Of a stretch of DNA of 64,000 nt, positions 29,401-37,845 are shown piece after piece. A model generated the notes under the pieces. The model saw only the letters and a program-made list of their open reading frames with translations, was not told the origin of the DNA and did no database searches. How positions within the stretch are numbered: the first letter of the stretch is position 1; the number at the start of each line of letters is the position of its first letter. The stretch spans positions 1 through 64,000 of the forward strand of contig NZ_JACOGF010000001.1 of NCBI RefSeq assembly GCF_014284335.1. Reading direction: 5' to 3'. Origin of the DNA: Undibacterium hunanense (GTDB lineage Bacteria > Pseudomonadota > Gammaproteobacteria > Burkholderiales > Burkholderiaceae_D). The position numbers and the translations under genes were made by a program.

Positions 29401-29521
29401 GACTCTATATACCACGCCTGTCGTCTTTGTCATGATGGACAGACTGCGCAAGAAACGTTTGCCCCGCCCGGAAAAATCCCCGGGCGTCGCTGGTGAACCT
29501 GCAATGACTATTACTCAATAG
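26411..29521 (+). CDS. mdtC: MdtC-type RND multidrug efflux transporter
   Basis: A 1036-aa second RND subunit with the same architecture as the preceding gene, including [13 protein letters not shown] and [15 protein letters not shown]. In E. coli MdtB and MdtC combine in one trimer and MdtC is the main drug-binding subunit; the same division of labour is inferred here. The start overlaps the mdtB-like stop, and the outer-membrane gene follows after 10 bp. Confidence 0.93.
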   Translation: MNISAPFIARPVATTLITLGVALAGVIGFQLLPIAPLPQVDFPTISVNASLPGASPDTMAATVATPLERALGSIAGVSEITSRSSLGSTNITLQFDLNRNINGAARDVQAAINAARSLLPSGLPSNPTYRKVNPADAPVMILSLTSETLTRGQMYDAASTVLAQRLAQVEGIGQVSVGGGALPAVRVELDPDKLSQKGISLENVRLALTATNANRPKGAVEEDGRSWQISANDQARTAAEYAPVVLSYRNGAAVRLRDVADVVDSVQDVRNYGVANGKPAIVLFLLKEPGANIIETVERVRALLPRLQASIPQAIDLNVVSDRTPTIRASLREVERSMSIAVGLVILVVLLFLRNWRATLLPAVAVPVSLAGTLGVMYLCGYSLDNLSAMALTVATGFVVDDAIVVSENISRYIEQGLSPREAALKGAREIGFTVVSISISLVAVFIPLLLMGGVVGRLFREFSVVLSIAILISMLVSLTTTPMMAAVLLKQHVVKRPGKFGRVMAKLNRLMMRGYRHSLMWTLRHQPVALLALLGVIALNVYLYAAIPKSFFPQQDTGVIVGGVQADQGSSFQMMQQRLNTFVAIVRADPAVENVSGNTGGGQSNSANFYITLKPILERQVSADVVIARLRARLSHEPGANLFLVPAQDIRIGGRQSNAQYQYTLQADDLADLRTWEPRIRNALSQLPELADVNSDQQDKGMQTSLVIDRDAAARLGVTMSAIDTTLNDAFGQRQVGVIYNPLNQYRVVMELASPYLQGPATFQRLYVTSSGGKQIPLSTIARFETTNTPLSINHQSGTPASTVSFNLPLNVSLSEATQAINNAMAELGVPVSVRGSFQGTANAFQQSLSSQPILIAAAIITVYLVLGILYESLIHPVTILSTLPSAGVGALLALILFNTDFSIIALIGVILLIGIVKKNAIMMIDFAITRQRSYSATAGAAIFRAACLRLRPILMTTFAAIFGAVPLALGSGDGAELRQPLGIAIVGGLILSQLLTLYTTPVVFVMMDRLRKKRLPRPEKSPGVAGEPAMTITQ

Positions 29522-29531
29522 GTAGCATTTC

Positions 29532-30980
29532 ATGAAATTTGATCTTCACCATACCCGTCATAACCGTGACACTCGCCACAGCTTGAATGTGCCGCTATTG
29601 ACGTCCCTGCTTGTTCCAATGCTGCTGGCAAGCTGCGCCGTCACCAAGGTGGATCCGCCTGCACCAGTGGTCGCCACCGCCCAATTCAAGGAAAGTGGCG
29701 CATGGACACAGGGAAGCGCAGCAGCGACGCAGGTGCCCGACAACTGGTGGACCCTGTTCAAAGACCCGGTACTGGATGACCTGGAACGTCGTCTGGTCAT
29801 CGACAATCAAAATCTCAAAGTATCTGCCGCCCAGGTCGCCAATGCGCGTGCCGCACTGGAAGCCAGCCGCAGTGCCATGTACCCCAGTCTGTCTGCCGGT
29901 TTGAGCGCCAGCCGCGATGCCAGCCCGACGGCCACTACATCTGCCAACGCCAGCAATCCCAGCAATAGCATGTCCCTGACAGCCAATGCCAGTTGGGAAG
30001 TCGATCTGTGGGGACGCCTGTCACAAGCCAGTGCCGGTGCACAATCCACCCTGCAAGCCAGCATGGCCGATTTGGCATCCGCCCGGCTTTCAGCCCAGGC
30101 CACCCTGGCACAGAGCTATTTTTCCATGCGCACGCTGGATGCACAGTTGTCACTCAGTGATCGCAGCATTCAGGCCTATGAACGCTCCCTGGTGCTGACA
30201 CAGGCACGCTATGAAAGTGGCGTAGTTGGCCGCACCGATATCCTGCAGGCGCACACCCAACTCAAAAGTGCCCAGGCCCAGCGCGCTGACCTGACCGCCC
30301 AACGTGCCGTGCTGGCGCATGCCATCGCCGTACTGGTAGGCACGCAGCCTGCTGAATTATCGATAACGCATGACGCCAGCTTGCCGCTTGCACCCGTAGT
30401 GCCCGCCATGCTGCCATCAAACCTGCTGGAACGCAGGCCAGACATAGCGGCGGCACAGCGACGCGTGGCCACCGCCTATGCGCAGATCGGCGTGGCGGAT
30501 GCAGCTTACTTCCCTTCGCTGTCCCTGTCCGCCAGTGCCGGATACCGTGGCACATCCCTGGGGCAATTAATCAGCGCCCCCCATTTTTTGTGGTCACTGG
30601 GCAGCAGCCTGACCCAATCCATCTTTGATAACGGTCAGAGAAAACTGGCCAGCGCCCAAGCACGTGCCAGCGCCGAACAACTGACCGCCAGCTACCGGCA
30701 AGTAGTGTTAACAGCTTTGCAGGAAGTCGAAGACAATCTGATCCTGAATGCCCAATTGCAGCAGGAAGCGCAATTGCAATCAGAAGCATTACAGGCAGCC
30801 CAGCGCAACCTGGAAATCACACTCGACCAGTATCGCGCTGGCACTGTCAGTTATCTCAATGTCGTGGTTGCTCAGGCATCTGCATTCAGTAGCGAAAGTA
30901 GCTTGCTCAGTGTACGCAACCGTCAACTGGCAGCCATCAGTCAGCTATTAAAAAATGTCGCGGGCCGATGGGATGCCTGA
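29532..30980 (+). CDS. NodT/OprM-type outer-membrane efflux lipoprotein
   Basis: A 482-aa outer-membrane channel. Its signal peptide ends in a lipobox (MLLASC, Cys at about residue 35), so it is probably lipid-anchored. The domain consists of two outer-membrane-efflux repeats with NWWTLFKDPVLDDL at the start and RRPDIAAAQRRVATAYAQIG in the middle, typical of the NodT family. As last gene of the RND operon it supplies a dedicated channel, whereas E. coli MdtABC uses TolC encoded elsewhere. Confidence 0.92.
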   Translation: MKFDLHHTRHNRDTRHSLNVPLLTSLLVPMLLASCAVTKVDPPAPVVATAQFKESGAWTQGSAAATQVPDNWWTLFKDPVLDDLERRLVIDNQNLKVSAAQVANARAALEASRSAMYPSLSAGLSASRDASPTATTSANASNPSNSMSLTANASWEVDLWGRLSQASAGAQSTLQASMADLASARLSAQATLAQSYFSMRTLDAQLSLSDRSIQAYERSLVLTQARYESGVVGRTDILQAHTQLKSAQAQRADLTAQRAVLAHAIAVLVGTQPAELSITHDASLPLAPVVPAMLPSNLLERRPDIAAAQRRVATAYAQIGVADAAYFPSLSLSASAGYRGTSLGQLISAPHFLWSLGSSLTQSIFDNGQRKLASAQARASAEQLTASYRQVVLTALQEVEDNLILNAQLQQEAQLQSEALQAAQRNLEITLDQYRAGTVSYLNVVVAQASAFSSESSLLSVRNRQLAAISQLLKNVAGRWDA

Positions 30981-31028
30981 AATGCCTGTTTATAATGCTT
31001 GCTTAAAGAACGTATCTGGAAAACGTCT

Positions 31029-31397
31029 ATGGGAAATACCGTATTTTCGGAGATCAAATTCTGGCTGATGATGCTGATCTCTTTCGTACTGCCATTTGGT
31101 TTGTACAGTGTACTGATGATGAAGCGGGCCATTTCGCGACAGACCACGCTGCTGTTGGGTTTCGCCCTGGTGGCTATCGCGGGCCTGGATGTCTACATCC
31201 TGAAAATTCTCGCGGCAGCCGCCAAATTGACACCGTCACTGGCCGACGATGCGGTATTCGTTTCCGAGGTATCGCTTGCCTTGTATATTCTGCCCGTCAT
31301 GTTTGGTGGCTTAGGCGTCAATATCATTTCACATGTGCTTGTGAAACATCTGGACGAAGCAAATGAACGCTTCAGGAAGGAACATCCGGATGAGTAA
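31029..31397 (+). CDS. small membrane protein of unknown function
   Basis: A 122-aa protein from the ATG at 31029 (GGA about 9 bases upstream); an in-frame TTG at 30999 would add ten residues. Three hydrophobic helices are visible (about 9-28, 40-60 and 75-100), then a charged tail (LDEANERFRKEHPDE). I do not recognise the family. It follows the efflux operon by 48 bp and might be co-transcribed with it. Confidence 0.65.
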   Translation: MGNTVFSEIKFWLMMLISFVLPFGLYSVLMMKRAISRQTTLLLGFALVAIAGLDVYILKILAAAAKLTPSLADDAVFVSEVSLALYILPVMFGGLGVNIISHVLVKHLDEANERFRKEHPDE

Positions 31398-31443
31398 GAT
31401 CCAGACAAGTAAGACTTGGCTTATTTGTCCTTGAGCAATGAAT

Positions 31444-31656
31444 CTACTCTCTACCAGCTTTCATCGCATCCAGCAAAGCGCGCGGGTGCGCATCGATCCA
31501 TACTTCCGAAATATAATGCAGACTGTCTTCCCTGGAGCCGCTGAACCCGGATTGGTGCCAGCCTAAAGGTAATTCCTTACCTGATGGCCATATCGAATAG
31601 TGACCATGGACATTGGTTACGACATCGTACTGATCATCGGTCTGGTCGGTCATCAT
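31444..31656 (-). CDS. orphan MbtH-like protein
   Basis: A 70-aa protein with the MbtH fold signature: N-x3-HYSIWP, LPLGWHQSGFSGSRE, then SLHYISEVW. MbtH proteins bind and activate adenylation domains of non-ribosomal peptide synthetases. The usual WTDMRP tail is altered to WIDAHP and the usual Cys before LxYI is Ser, so it belongs to a divergent branch. No synthetase gene is present in the window. Either of two adjacent ATG codons may be the start; the second (31653) has better spacing to AGGA. Confidence 0.75.
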   Translation of the reverse strand: MMTDQTDDQYDVVTNVHGHYSIWPSGKELPLGWHQSGFSGSREDSLHYISEVWIDAHPRALLDAMKAGRE

Positions 31657-31788
31657 GTGTCCTGTTTACATTGAGTTTTCGAAAAAGTGATCATACTGAC
31701 AGCACAATTTTACATCAGTCGTAATTAGTCGTATTTGAAAATTGGTCCATATTGTTCCATATGCATCAATTTGTTTTTAAACACCACT

Positions 31789-32187
31789 TTACCTGGCTGT
31801 GCCTGCGACAGGCAATACATACCCCTGACATCTGTCTGCCCACCAGGCCAGGAACTCCTTATCTTCAACCTTGCCATTTTCAGTACTTTCATACCTGGTC
31901 ATCCCGCGCCTGTCAGGGTTCACGGTGATGATGAAGCGTTGCACCAGATTCTGCGCCAGGCCCGGCTGATTGACGGTAGCACGGCCGCAGACGTAATACC
32001 AGCCATCGCCTTTTTCAAACATTTTTTCCGAACCATTCTCAATGACTATCTTTGCATCTGCTGCGTGGCGGCTAAAAATTTCATGTGCGACATCCATTTT
32101 TTCATTTGAAGAACTGGAACAGGCTGCGAGCAGGCAAACCGCAAATGCCAGATAAATACCTTTACTGCTGAATATTCTTGTTTTCAT
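31789..32187 (-). CDS. small lipoprotein of unknown function
   Basis: A 132-aa protein with a lipoprotein signal peptide (LLAAC, Cys at about residue 23) and a serine-rich linker. The C-terminal domain has conserved-looking GDGWYYVCGRATVN and WWADRCQG segments, whose two cysteines might pair. I do not recognise the family. It is transcribed away from the iron operon and shares the upstream region with the Fur-box promoter. Confidence 0.65.
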   Translation of the reverse strand: MKTRIFSSKGIYLAFAVCLLAACSSSSNEKMDVAHEIFSRHAADAKIVIENGSEKMFEKGDGWYYVCGRATVNQPGLAQNLVQRFIITVNPDRRGMTRYESTENGKVEDKEFLAWWADRCQGYVLPVAGTAR

Positions 32188-32468
32188 TGTGTATCCGGAT
32201 AAGACCCAACCAGGTCATGGCATTTTTTTGTGGAAAGCAGATGATATACAAATCACAAAAATATGGACAATTAAATGCTTGACCAGCATGTAAGCTGTCT
32301 ATAAAGCACGTGTCATAAGCAGGTCACATGCAATTTAGCCCGATTCCCCCTTGCGTGGTATCAAATCACCTCTGTAACAAGCGCCATGACGATTGAAAGA
32401 AAAGCCGTATTGATATATATTCTCATTATCATTTAGGTTTGGCATTTAATCTTAACGGGAAGCTCATC
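32188..32468. other. divergent regulatory region between the lipoprotein gene and feoA
   Basis: No gene. The region carries the Fur-box-like element at 32412-32433 close to feoA. The AT-rich stretch at 32221-32280 probably includes the lipoprotein promoter. Confidence 0.5.
32412..32433. promoter_or_regulatory. Fur-box-like element upstream of feoAB
   Basis: On the minus strand it reads AATGATAATGAGAATATA, close to the classical Fur site built from GATAAT-type hexamers. It lies 36 bp before the feoA ATG. Iron-dependent repression of feoAB is common in proteobacteria. Confidence 0.7.
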
Positions 32469-32768
32469 ATGCATGATTTGTCATTTGAACAAACGGGCGC
32501 AATCACTTTGAATCAGATGAAAGTCGGTGATTCAGGAATAGTGCTTGATGTGCAAGATCAGGATCATGCAAAAAGCGATGCCGCTTTCAATATTACCCGC
32601 CGTTTGAAAGAACTGGGCTTTGTGAAAGGCGAACCTGTCAAGGTTTTGCATAAAGGTTATTTTGGTGGTGAACCGTTGGCTGTCAGAATTGGTCAATCCA
32701 CTTTCGCGCTAAGAAACTTTGAAGCGGCATTAATTGGCGTTACTCACTCAGGAAAAGTAGGAAAATAG
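32469..32768 (+). CDS. feoA: FeoA, SH3-like partner of the ferrous iron transporter
   Basis: A 99-aa cytoplasmic protein from the ATG at 32469 (GGGAAG 8 bases upstream); an in-frame TTG at 32439 has no such site. The SH3-like core reads TLNQMKVGDSG, RRLKELGFVKGEPVKVL and PLAVRIGQSTFALR, as in FeoA. FeoA assists FeoB, but its exact action is unsettled. Its stop overlaps the feoB GTG by one base. Confidence 0.9.
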   Translation: MHDLSFEQTGAITLNQMKVGDSGIVLDVQDQDHAKSDAAFNITRRLKELGFVKGEPVKVLHKGYFGGEPLAVRIGQSTFALRNFEAALIGVTHSGKVGK

Positions 32769-34651
32769 TGAAAGAATTGTTTTCTCCGCGTATCGCTCTT
32801 GTCGGCAATCCCAACTGCGGAAAAACTGCACTGTTCAACAGATTGACTGGTGCGCGGCAAAAAGTAGCCAACTATGCTGGCGTCACCATAGAACGCAAGG
32901 AAGGCAGATTCCGCTCATCTGCCGGACGTGACTGGCAGGTACTGGATCTGCCGGGCACCTACAGCCTGCATGCAGCAACGCCAGACGAAGAGATCACCCA
33001 GCAGGTAGTCACCGGCAACCACAGCGACGAAGCCATGCCAGATGCCGTGGTATGCGTGGTGGATGCCACCAACTTGCGACGTGGCCTGCGCGTGGTGCTG
33101 GAACTGATTGCCCTTGGCCAGCCCATGGTTCTGGCAGTCAATATGATGGACATCGCGAAAAAACGCCATATCCATATCGATATCGATGCCCTCAGTAAAG
33201 CGCTGAATATACCCGTCGTCGAAACAATTGCGGTTGATCCTCAAGGTGTTGATGCCCTGCTAGGCCAACTTGAAACACTGGCACAGCAATTGGTGCCAGC
33301 AGCCAATGTCGCTCCGCATGCCTTGACAAATCAAAGTCCCGAAGCACTGCAGGAAAGAGTCAATGCAGTACTGCAACTGAGCGTATCACAGGCGTCTGAT
33401 GCTGCCAATGACATCAGTCTCAGCTATCGCCTGGATAGCTGGGTATTGCATCCTGTCGCTGGACCAGTGATTTTTGCGACCCTGATGTTCCTGGTATTCC
33501 AGGCAGTGTTTGCCTGGGCGCAAATGCCCATGGACATGATCAAGGAAGCCATCGATGCCACCGGCGCAGCCGTGGAAGCTGCCTTGCAGCCCGGCATATT
33601 GCAGGGTTTGCTGGTCAAGGGTGTGATAGGTGGTGCCGGCAGTGTGCTGGTATTTTTACCGCAGATTGTGATCCTGTTCTTTTTTATCCTGGTGATGGAA
33701 GATTCAGGTTATCTGCCACGTGCGGCGTTCTTGCTGGACAAGATCATGGGCAAGGTCGGTTTGTCTGGGCGGGCCTTTATTCCCCTGTTGTCCAGCTTTG
33801 CCTGTGCCATTCCCGGCATCATGGCGACCAGGACCATACAAAATCCGCGTGACCGTCTGGTGACGATCATGATTGCCCCGCTGATGACCTGCTCTGCCCG
33901 CCTGCCTGTATATGCACTGATCATCGCTGCCTTCATACCCGACAAGACCGTCTGGGGCATACTCAATCTGCAGGGTCTGGTACTGTTTTTCCTGTACCTG
34001 GCAGGCATAGTCTCGGCCATGCTGGTGGCTTTTTTCTTCAAGCAAAAATGGGGAAGCCGCATCCATCAACAGGCACTGATGCTGGAATTGCCCGATTACA
34101 GATGGCCGAATGTGCGCAATCTGGTGCTGGGTCTGTGGGAAAGAATCAAAATCTTTACTACACGCGTCGGTACCATCATCTTGTCATTGATGATATTGCT
34201 GTGGTTCCTCAGCAGCTTTCCTGGCGCACCGGCGAATGCAGATCAGCCAGCGATTTATTACAGTATTGCCGGCCAGTTGGGACGCTTGCTGGAATTCGTG
34301 TTTGCCCCCATAGGCTTTAACTGGCAAATCTGTATCGCCCTGGTACCCGGCCTGGCAGCACGTGAAGTTGCCGTTGCTGCGCTCGGTACCGTGTATGCAC
34401 TGTCGCAGACCGGTGAAGAATTAAGTCGCTCGCTGGAACCGCTGATTGTTCAGTCATGGAGCCTGCCAACTGCTTTGTCTTTGCTGGCATGGTATGTATT
34501 CGCACCGCAATGCGTGGCAACACTGAGCGTGGTGAAGCGCGAAACCAATACCTGGCGCTACCCCGTCATGATGGCAGCTTACCTGTTTGGTCTGGCCTAC
34601 CTGGCGTCCTTCCTGACCTTTCATATTTCCACTTACCTGTTGGGGAGATGA
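32768..34651 (+). CDS. feoB: FeoB ferrous iron transporter
   Basis: A 627-aa inner-membrane Fe(II) importer from a GTG start overlapping the feoA stop. The N-terminal G domain shows GNPNCGKT (13-20), DLPGTYSL and NMMD. The membrane part holds the two Gate motifs (for example AFIPLLSSFACAIPGIM and an equivalent near LVPGLAAREVAVAALG). It is shorter than E. coli FeoB (about 770 aa), as in a known shorter class, but all core elements are present. It is expected to be active under low oxygen or acidic conditions. Confidence 0.93.
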   Translation: MKELFSPRIALVGNPNCGKTALFNRLTGARQKVANYAGVTIERKEGRFRSSAGRDWQVLDLPGTYSLHAATPDEEITQQVVTGNHSDEAMPDAVVCVVDATNLRRGLRVVLELIALGQPMVLAVNMMDIAKKRHIHIDIDALSKALNIPVVETIAVDPQGVDALLGQLETLAQQLVPAANVAPHALTNQSPEALQERVNAVLQLSVSQASDAANDISLSYRLDSWVLHPVAGPVIFATLMFLVFQAVFAWAQMPMDMIKEAIDATGAAVEAALQPGILQGLLVKGVIGGAGSVLVFLPQIVILFFFILVMEDSGYLPRAAFLLDKIMGKVGLSGRAFIPLLSSFACAIPGIMATRTIQNPRDRLVTIMIAPLMTCSARLPVYALIIAAFIPDKTVWGILNLQGLVLFFLYLAGIVSAMLVAFFFKQKWGSRIHQQALMLELPDYRWPNVRNLVLGLWERIKIFTTRVGTIILSLMILLWFLSSFPGAPANADQPAIYYSIAGQLGRLLEFVFAPIGFNWQICIALVPGLAAREVAVAALGTVYALSQTGEELSRSLEPLIVQSWSLPTALSLLAWYVFAPQCVATLSVVKRETNTWRYPVMMAAYLFGLAYLASFLTFHISTYLLGR

Positions 34652-34654
34652 GAA

Positions 34655-34948
34655 ATGCAAAACCTGATTGCAAGCCTGTTATTGCTACTTGCCAGCGCAT
34701 ATCTGGTGTTGAAATATATGCCCAGGGCGACAAAAAACAGGATGAAGGCGTATTTCCAAAGCACTCATCCCTCCCTTGCACCCGTGCTGGACGGTCTGTC
34801 AAAACAGACCGATGGTTGCGGGTCCGGTTGCAGCAGCTGCTCGTCAAACAAAACTGCATCAGGCAGCACACCAAACAGCGGCTGTTCTACGCCCAAGTCT
34901 ACTGAGCAGACTATCAAACTGATCAAAAATTTGCCTGTCCAGAAATAG
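34655..34948 (+). CDS. FeoB-associated small Cys-rich membrane protein (DUF6587-like)
   Basis: A 97-aa protein with one N-terminal helix (about 3-21), a basic segment, then a Cys cluster CGSGCSSC (about 54-61) and one further Cys in a Ser/Thr-rich tail. It follows feoB by 3 bp behind GGAGATGAGAA. This is the position and composition of the FeoB-associated Cys-rich proteins, called DUF6587 in betaproteobacteria. It may replace FeoC, and the Cys cluster could bind iron; both are inferences. Confidence 0.75.
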   Translation: MQNLIASLLLLLASAYLVLKYMPRATKNRMKAYFQSTHPSLAPVLDGLSKQTDGCGSGCSSCSSNKTASGSTPNSGCSTPKSTEQTIKLIKNLPVQK

Positions 34949-35063
34949 CACCTGTTTCACCCCCTGCTTGCCGTTGGCAGTCAGCCAGAATTGATGTATC
35001 CTAAAAACATAAAATACATACAATTTTTGGGACTTTTGAGACAAACAGGGGTTTTAGCTGGAT

Positions 35064-35618
35064 ATGACAGTAATCATCTACGACAAGACCGAAAAAGGGC
35101 GTGAAGAAATTGCGACCCGTAAACACCAACTGGCATCGCGCCTGCGGACCTTGCTGGTGATGGTGGACGGCAAGCATTCGACTGACGCCATCATGAAGAA
35201 GGTATCAGGTCTTGGCCTGACCGAACAAAACATGCAAGAATTGCTGGAGCAGGATTTCATTATTGAAATCGCGGTGCAAACGGCACCTGCAGCAGTCGAG
35301 GCGCCGCCAGCAGCCGCCACGCCGGCCATATCGACAACATCCACAACATCGGTACCTGTGCCAGCATCCAGCTTGCCTGCAATGACAGATGCAGAACGTT
35401 TTCAGGCGCTGTATAACTTCTTCAATGAAACCATTAAGAGCGCCATAGGCTTGCGCGGTTATGGCCTGCAATTGAAAGTGGAGCGGGCATCAAGCATCGA
35501 TGATTTCCGTGAGCTCAGACAAGCCTATGTAGAAGCCGTACAAAAAGCCAAAGGCCCAGAAATGGCACGCAGCCTGCGTGATCGTCTGGATCAGTTATTA
35601 AACGATGGCAATACTTGA
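35064..35618 (+). CDS. conserved-looking two-domain protein of unknown function
   Basis: A 184-aa soluble protein. Residues 1-68 look like a small winged-helix-type fold (RTLLVMVDGKHSTDAIMKKV then LLEQDFIIEI). Residues 70-110 are a Pro/Ala/Thr/Ser linker. Residues 111-184 are helical (AERFQALYNFFNETIKSAIG, then FRELRQAYVEAVQKAKG). I recall comparable proteins in Oxalobacteraceae without an assigned function. It is followed by a strong terminator and probably forms its own transcript. Confidence 0.7.
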   Translation: MTVIIYDKTEKGREEIATRKHQLASRLRTLLVMVDGKHSTDAIMKKVSGLGLTEQNMQELLEQDFIIEIAVQTAPAAVEAPPAAATPAISTTSTTSVPVPASSLPAMTDAERFQALYNFFNETIKSAIGLRGYGLQLKVERASSIDDFRELRQAYVEAVQKAKGPEMARSLRDRLDQLLNDGNT

Positions 35619-35689
35619 TACCAGATCAGCCTGAACAATCACTGCTGAGTAAGAACTGGGATGATAAGCCATCATTCATGCAGATAAAC

Positions 35690-35716
35690 AAAAAGCCAGG
35701 TCACCCTGGCTTTTTG
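35690..35716. terminator. bidirectional rho-independent terminator
   Basis: AAAAAGCCAGG (35690-35700), loop TCAC, CCTGGCTTTTT (35705-35715). It has T-runs on both strands, serving the converging 35064 gene and ybiT. Confidence 0.9.
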
Positions 35717-35744
35717 TTTTGCTAGCTGCGGCAATTGGCAGTAT

Positions 35745-37346
35745 TTATTCAATACCCTGACTGCTCAGGTATTCTTCATACGTACCCTGGAAGTCGATGA
35801 TTTTGTTTTCCTTGATTTCCAATACGCGCGTCGCCAAAGATGAAACAAATTCGCGATCATGCGAAACAAAAATCAGGGTACCCGCATATTTTTCCAGCGC
35901 AATGTTCAACGACTCGATGGATTCCATATCCATGTGATTGGTCGGTTCATCCATCAACAACACATTATGGCGGCCCAGCATCAGCTTGCCATACATCATG
36001 CGGCCCTTTTCACCACCTGACAGTACCTTGACTGATTTTTTGACGTCATCACCACCAAACAGCAAGCGACCGAGGATGGAACGCACAGCCTGGTCATCAT
36101 CGCCTTCCTGCGTCCACTGACCTATCCAGTCAGTCAGGTTTTTATCAGATGCAAATTCTTCGGTAGGATCTTGCGGCATATAGCCGACATTGGCATTTTC
36201 TGCCCATTTGACCGTACCATAATCGGCATGCAAACCTGCGATGTCATCACCGCCTATGCAACGCAACAGCGTGGTCTTGCCAATACCATTGGCACCGATA
36301 ATCGCGATTCTTTCGCCCGCTTCCACCATCAAGTCCACATTCTTGAACAGGGGCTTGTCGTAGGCCTTGCTCAGGGATTGCACTTCTACAGCCAGGCGAT
36401 GCAATTTTTTCTCGCCATCGAAACGCACGAAAGGATTTTGACGGCTGGATGGTTTGAAATCTTCAATCTTGATTTTGTCGATCTGCTTGGCACGTGAAGT
36501 TGCCTGACGTGCCTTGGATTTATTGGCAGAGAAACGACGGACAAAGTCTTGCAGTTCAGCGACTTTTTCCTTGGCCTTGGCATTGTTCGCCATTTGCTGT
36601 GCGCGTGCCTGCGACGATGCCAGCATGTAGTCATCATAATTACCCGGGTACACTTTCAGGGTACCGTAATCCATATCTGCCATGTGCGTACATACCTGAT
36701 TCAGGAAGTGGCGATCATGGGAAATGATGATCATGGTGGAATTACGTTCGTTCAGAATATCTTCCAGCCAGCGAATGGTATTGATGTCCAGGTTATTGGT
36801 TGGCTCATCAAGCAACAGGATGTCAGGGTTGGAAAACAGTGCCTGGGCCAGCAAGACACGTAACTTCCAGCCTGGCGCAACTGCGCTCATGACGCCCTGA
36901 TGCTGATCAGTTGGTATACCCACGCCCAGCAACAGTTCACCGGCGCGTGCTTCAGCCGTGTAGCCATCATATTCGGCAAACTTGGCTTCTAGGTCAGCTG
37001 CCTTCATGTAGTCGTCGTCAGTCGCTTCGGGGTTGGCGTAAATCGCATCCCGTTCCGCCATCGCTGCCCACATTTCTGTGTGACCCATCATGACCACTTC
37101 CAGGACGCGCATGTCTTCAAAAGCAAACTGATCCTGGCGCAATTTACCCAGACGCTCATTCTGGTCCAGCATGACGGTACCAGAAGACTGCTCCAGATCG
37201 CCCCCCAGAATTTTCATGAAGGTGGATTTGCCACAGCCGTTGGCACCGATGAGGCCATAACGGTTACCTTCGCCAAATTTGACTGAGATATTTTCAAACA
37301 GTGGCTTGGGGCCAAACTGCATGGTGATATTTGCGGTAGAAAGCAC
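35745..37346 (-). CDS. ybiT: YbiT-type ABC-F ATPase
   Basis: A 533-aa soluble protein with two ABC nucleotide-binding domains and no membrane part. It matches E. coli YbiT closely from [18 protein letters not shown] to the SSQGIE end. Walker A motifs are GANGCGKST and GANGIGKTT; signature motifs are VAPGWKLR (degenerate) and LSGGEKGR; the interdomain linker contains [24 protein letters not shown] proteins act on ribosomes at the E site; the YbiT role is only partly known. A GTG start follows AAAAGG. Confidence 0.93.
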   Translation of the reverse strand: MLSTANITMQFGPKPLFENISVKFGEGNRYGLIGANGCGKSTFMKILGGDLEQSSGTVMLDQNERLGKLRQDQFAFEDMRVLEVVMMGHTEMWAAMAERDAIYANPEATDDDYMKAADLEAKFAEYDGYTAEARAGELLLGVGIPTDQHQGVMSAVAPGWKLRVLLAQALFSNPDILLLDEPTNNLDINTIRWLEDILNERNSTMIIISHDRHFLNQVCTHMADMDYGTLKVYPGNYDDYMLASSQARAQQMANNAKAKEKVAELQDFVRRFSANKSKARQATSRAKQIDKIKIEDFKPSSRQNPFVRFDGEKKLHRLAVEVQSLSKAYDKPLFKNVDLMVEAGERIAIIGANGIGKTTLLRCIGGDDIAGLHADYGTVKWAENANVGYMPQDPTEEFASDKNLTDWIGQWTQEGDDDQAVRSILGRLLFGGDDVKKSVKVLSGGEKGRMMYGKLMLGRHNVLLMDEPTNHMDMESIESLNIALEKYAGTLIFVSHDREFVSSLATRVLEIKENKIIDFQGTYEEYLSSQGIE

Positions 37347-37368
37347 AGAAAACCTTTTGCAATAAAGA

Positions 37369-37393
37369 TGAGGATTAACCTCACATTATAGCA
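37369..37393 (-). promoter_or_regulatory. extended -10 promoter and leader hairpin of ybiT
   Basis: On the minus strand TGCTATAAT (37393-37385) is an extended -10 element; no good -35 is seen. The short inverted repeat TGAGG/CCTCA (37369-37383) follows immediately, at the expected transcript start. Confidence 0.6.
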
Positions 37394-37845
37394 TTGCGGT
37401 TTTACCTACCCACTGGCAAGCCCATGATTTATAGAGAAATTCTTTATAAATGCCGGTTTTTCCCTTTTTAAAGGCGGCAAATGGAGGCATTGACAAAATA
37501 AGTTCAAAAATTCTGAAAATTCTGAAAATGATGTGCAGCAGTTTTTTGCTTCATCCCGGCTTTATTGCCCAATAACAGCTTTGGCAGCATCAAAGACTGT
37601 TGTTTTTAAGCAGTTCGTCTTTTTTGCGCGACAAAGACCTGCATTATTTGTTTGTGGCAATGTGCCCCTGAAGTACTTTTTTTCACTCTGAAACACCATC
37701 AAAACCTCGTTATCTTCATACCATTTTTGCATACGACCATCCAAAATTATCATAATATTGCATGAAACATTGAGCCCCCTCTACTATCGTCTCAGGTAAT
37801 AGCAAACGCAAAATTGCCGCGGAACCAATAACCCCAGGGATGATT
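37394..37845. other. intergenic region between ybiT and the second TonB receptor
   Basis: AT-rich, with a short direct repeat (TTCTGAAAA, twice near 37511-37530). A minus-strand frame at 37562-37753 lacks a start signal and resemblance to known proteins and is not called. The plus-strand receptor promoter should lie near 37720-37800 but I could not assign it clearly. Confidence 0.4.

Noticed and set aside
23274..29521. Recent tandem duplication of the RND pump gene
   Set aside because: The two proteins are full-length paralogues differing throughout, as in standard mdtB/mdtC pairs, so this is the normal family arrangement.
31404..31429. Hairpin between the small membrane protein gene and the MbtH-like gene as a terminator
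   Set aside because: The arms pair (GACAAGTAAG with CTTATTTGTC), but no T-run follows on either strand, so a terminator cannot be supported.
37562..37753. 63-codon minus-strand frame upstream of the second TonB receptor
   Set aside because: AT-rich region with no start signals. It overlaps the expected receptor promoter.
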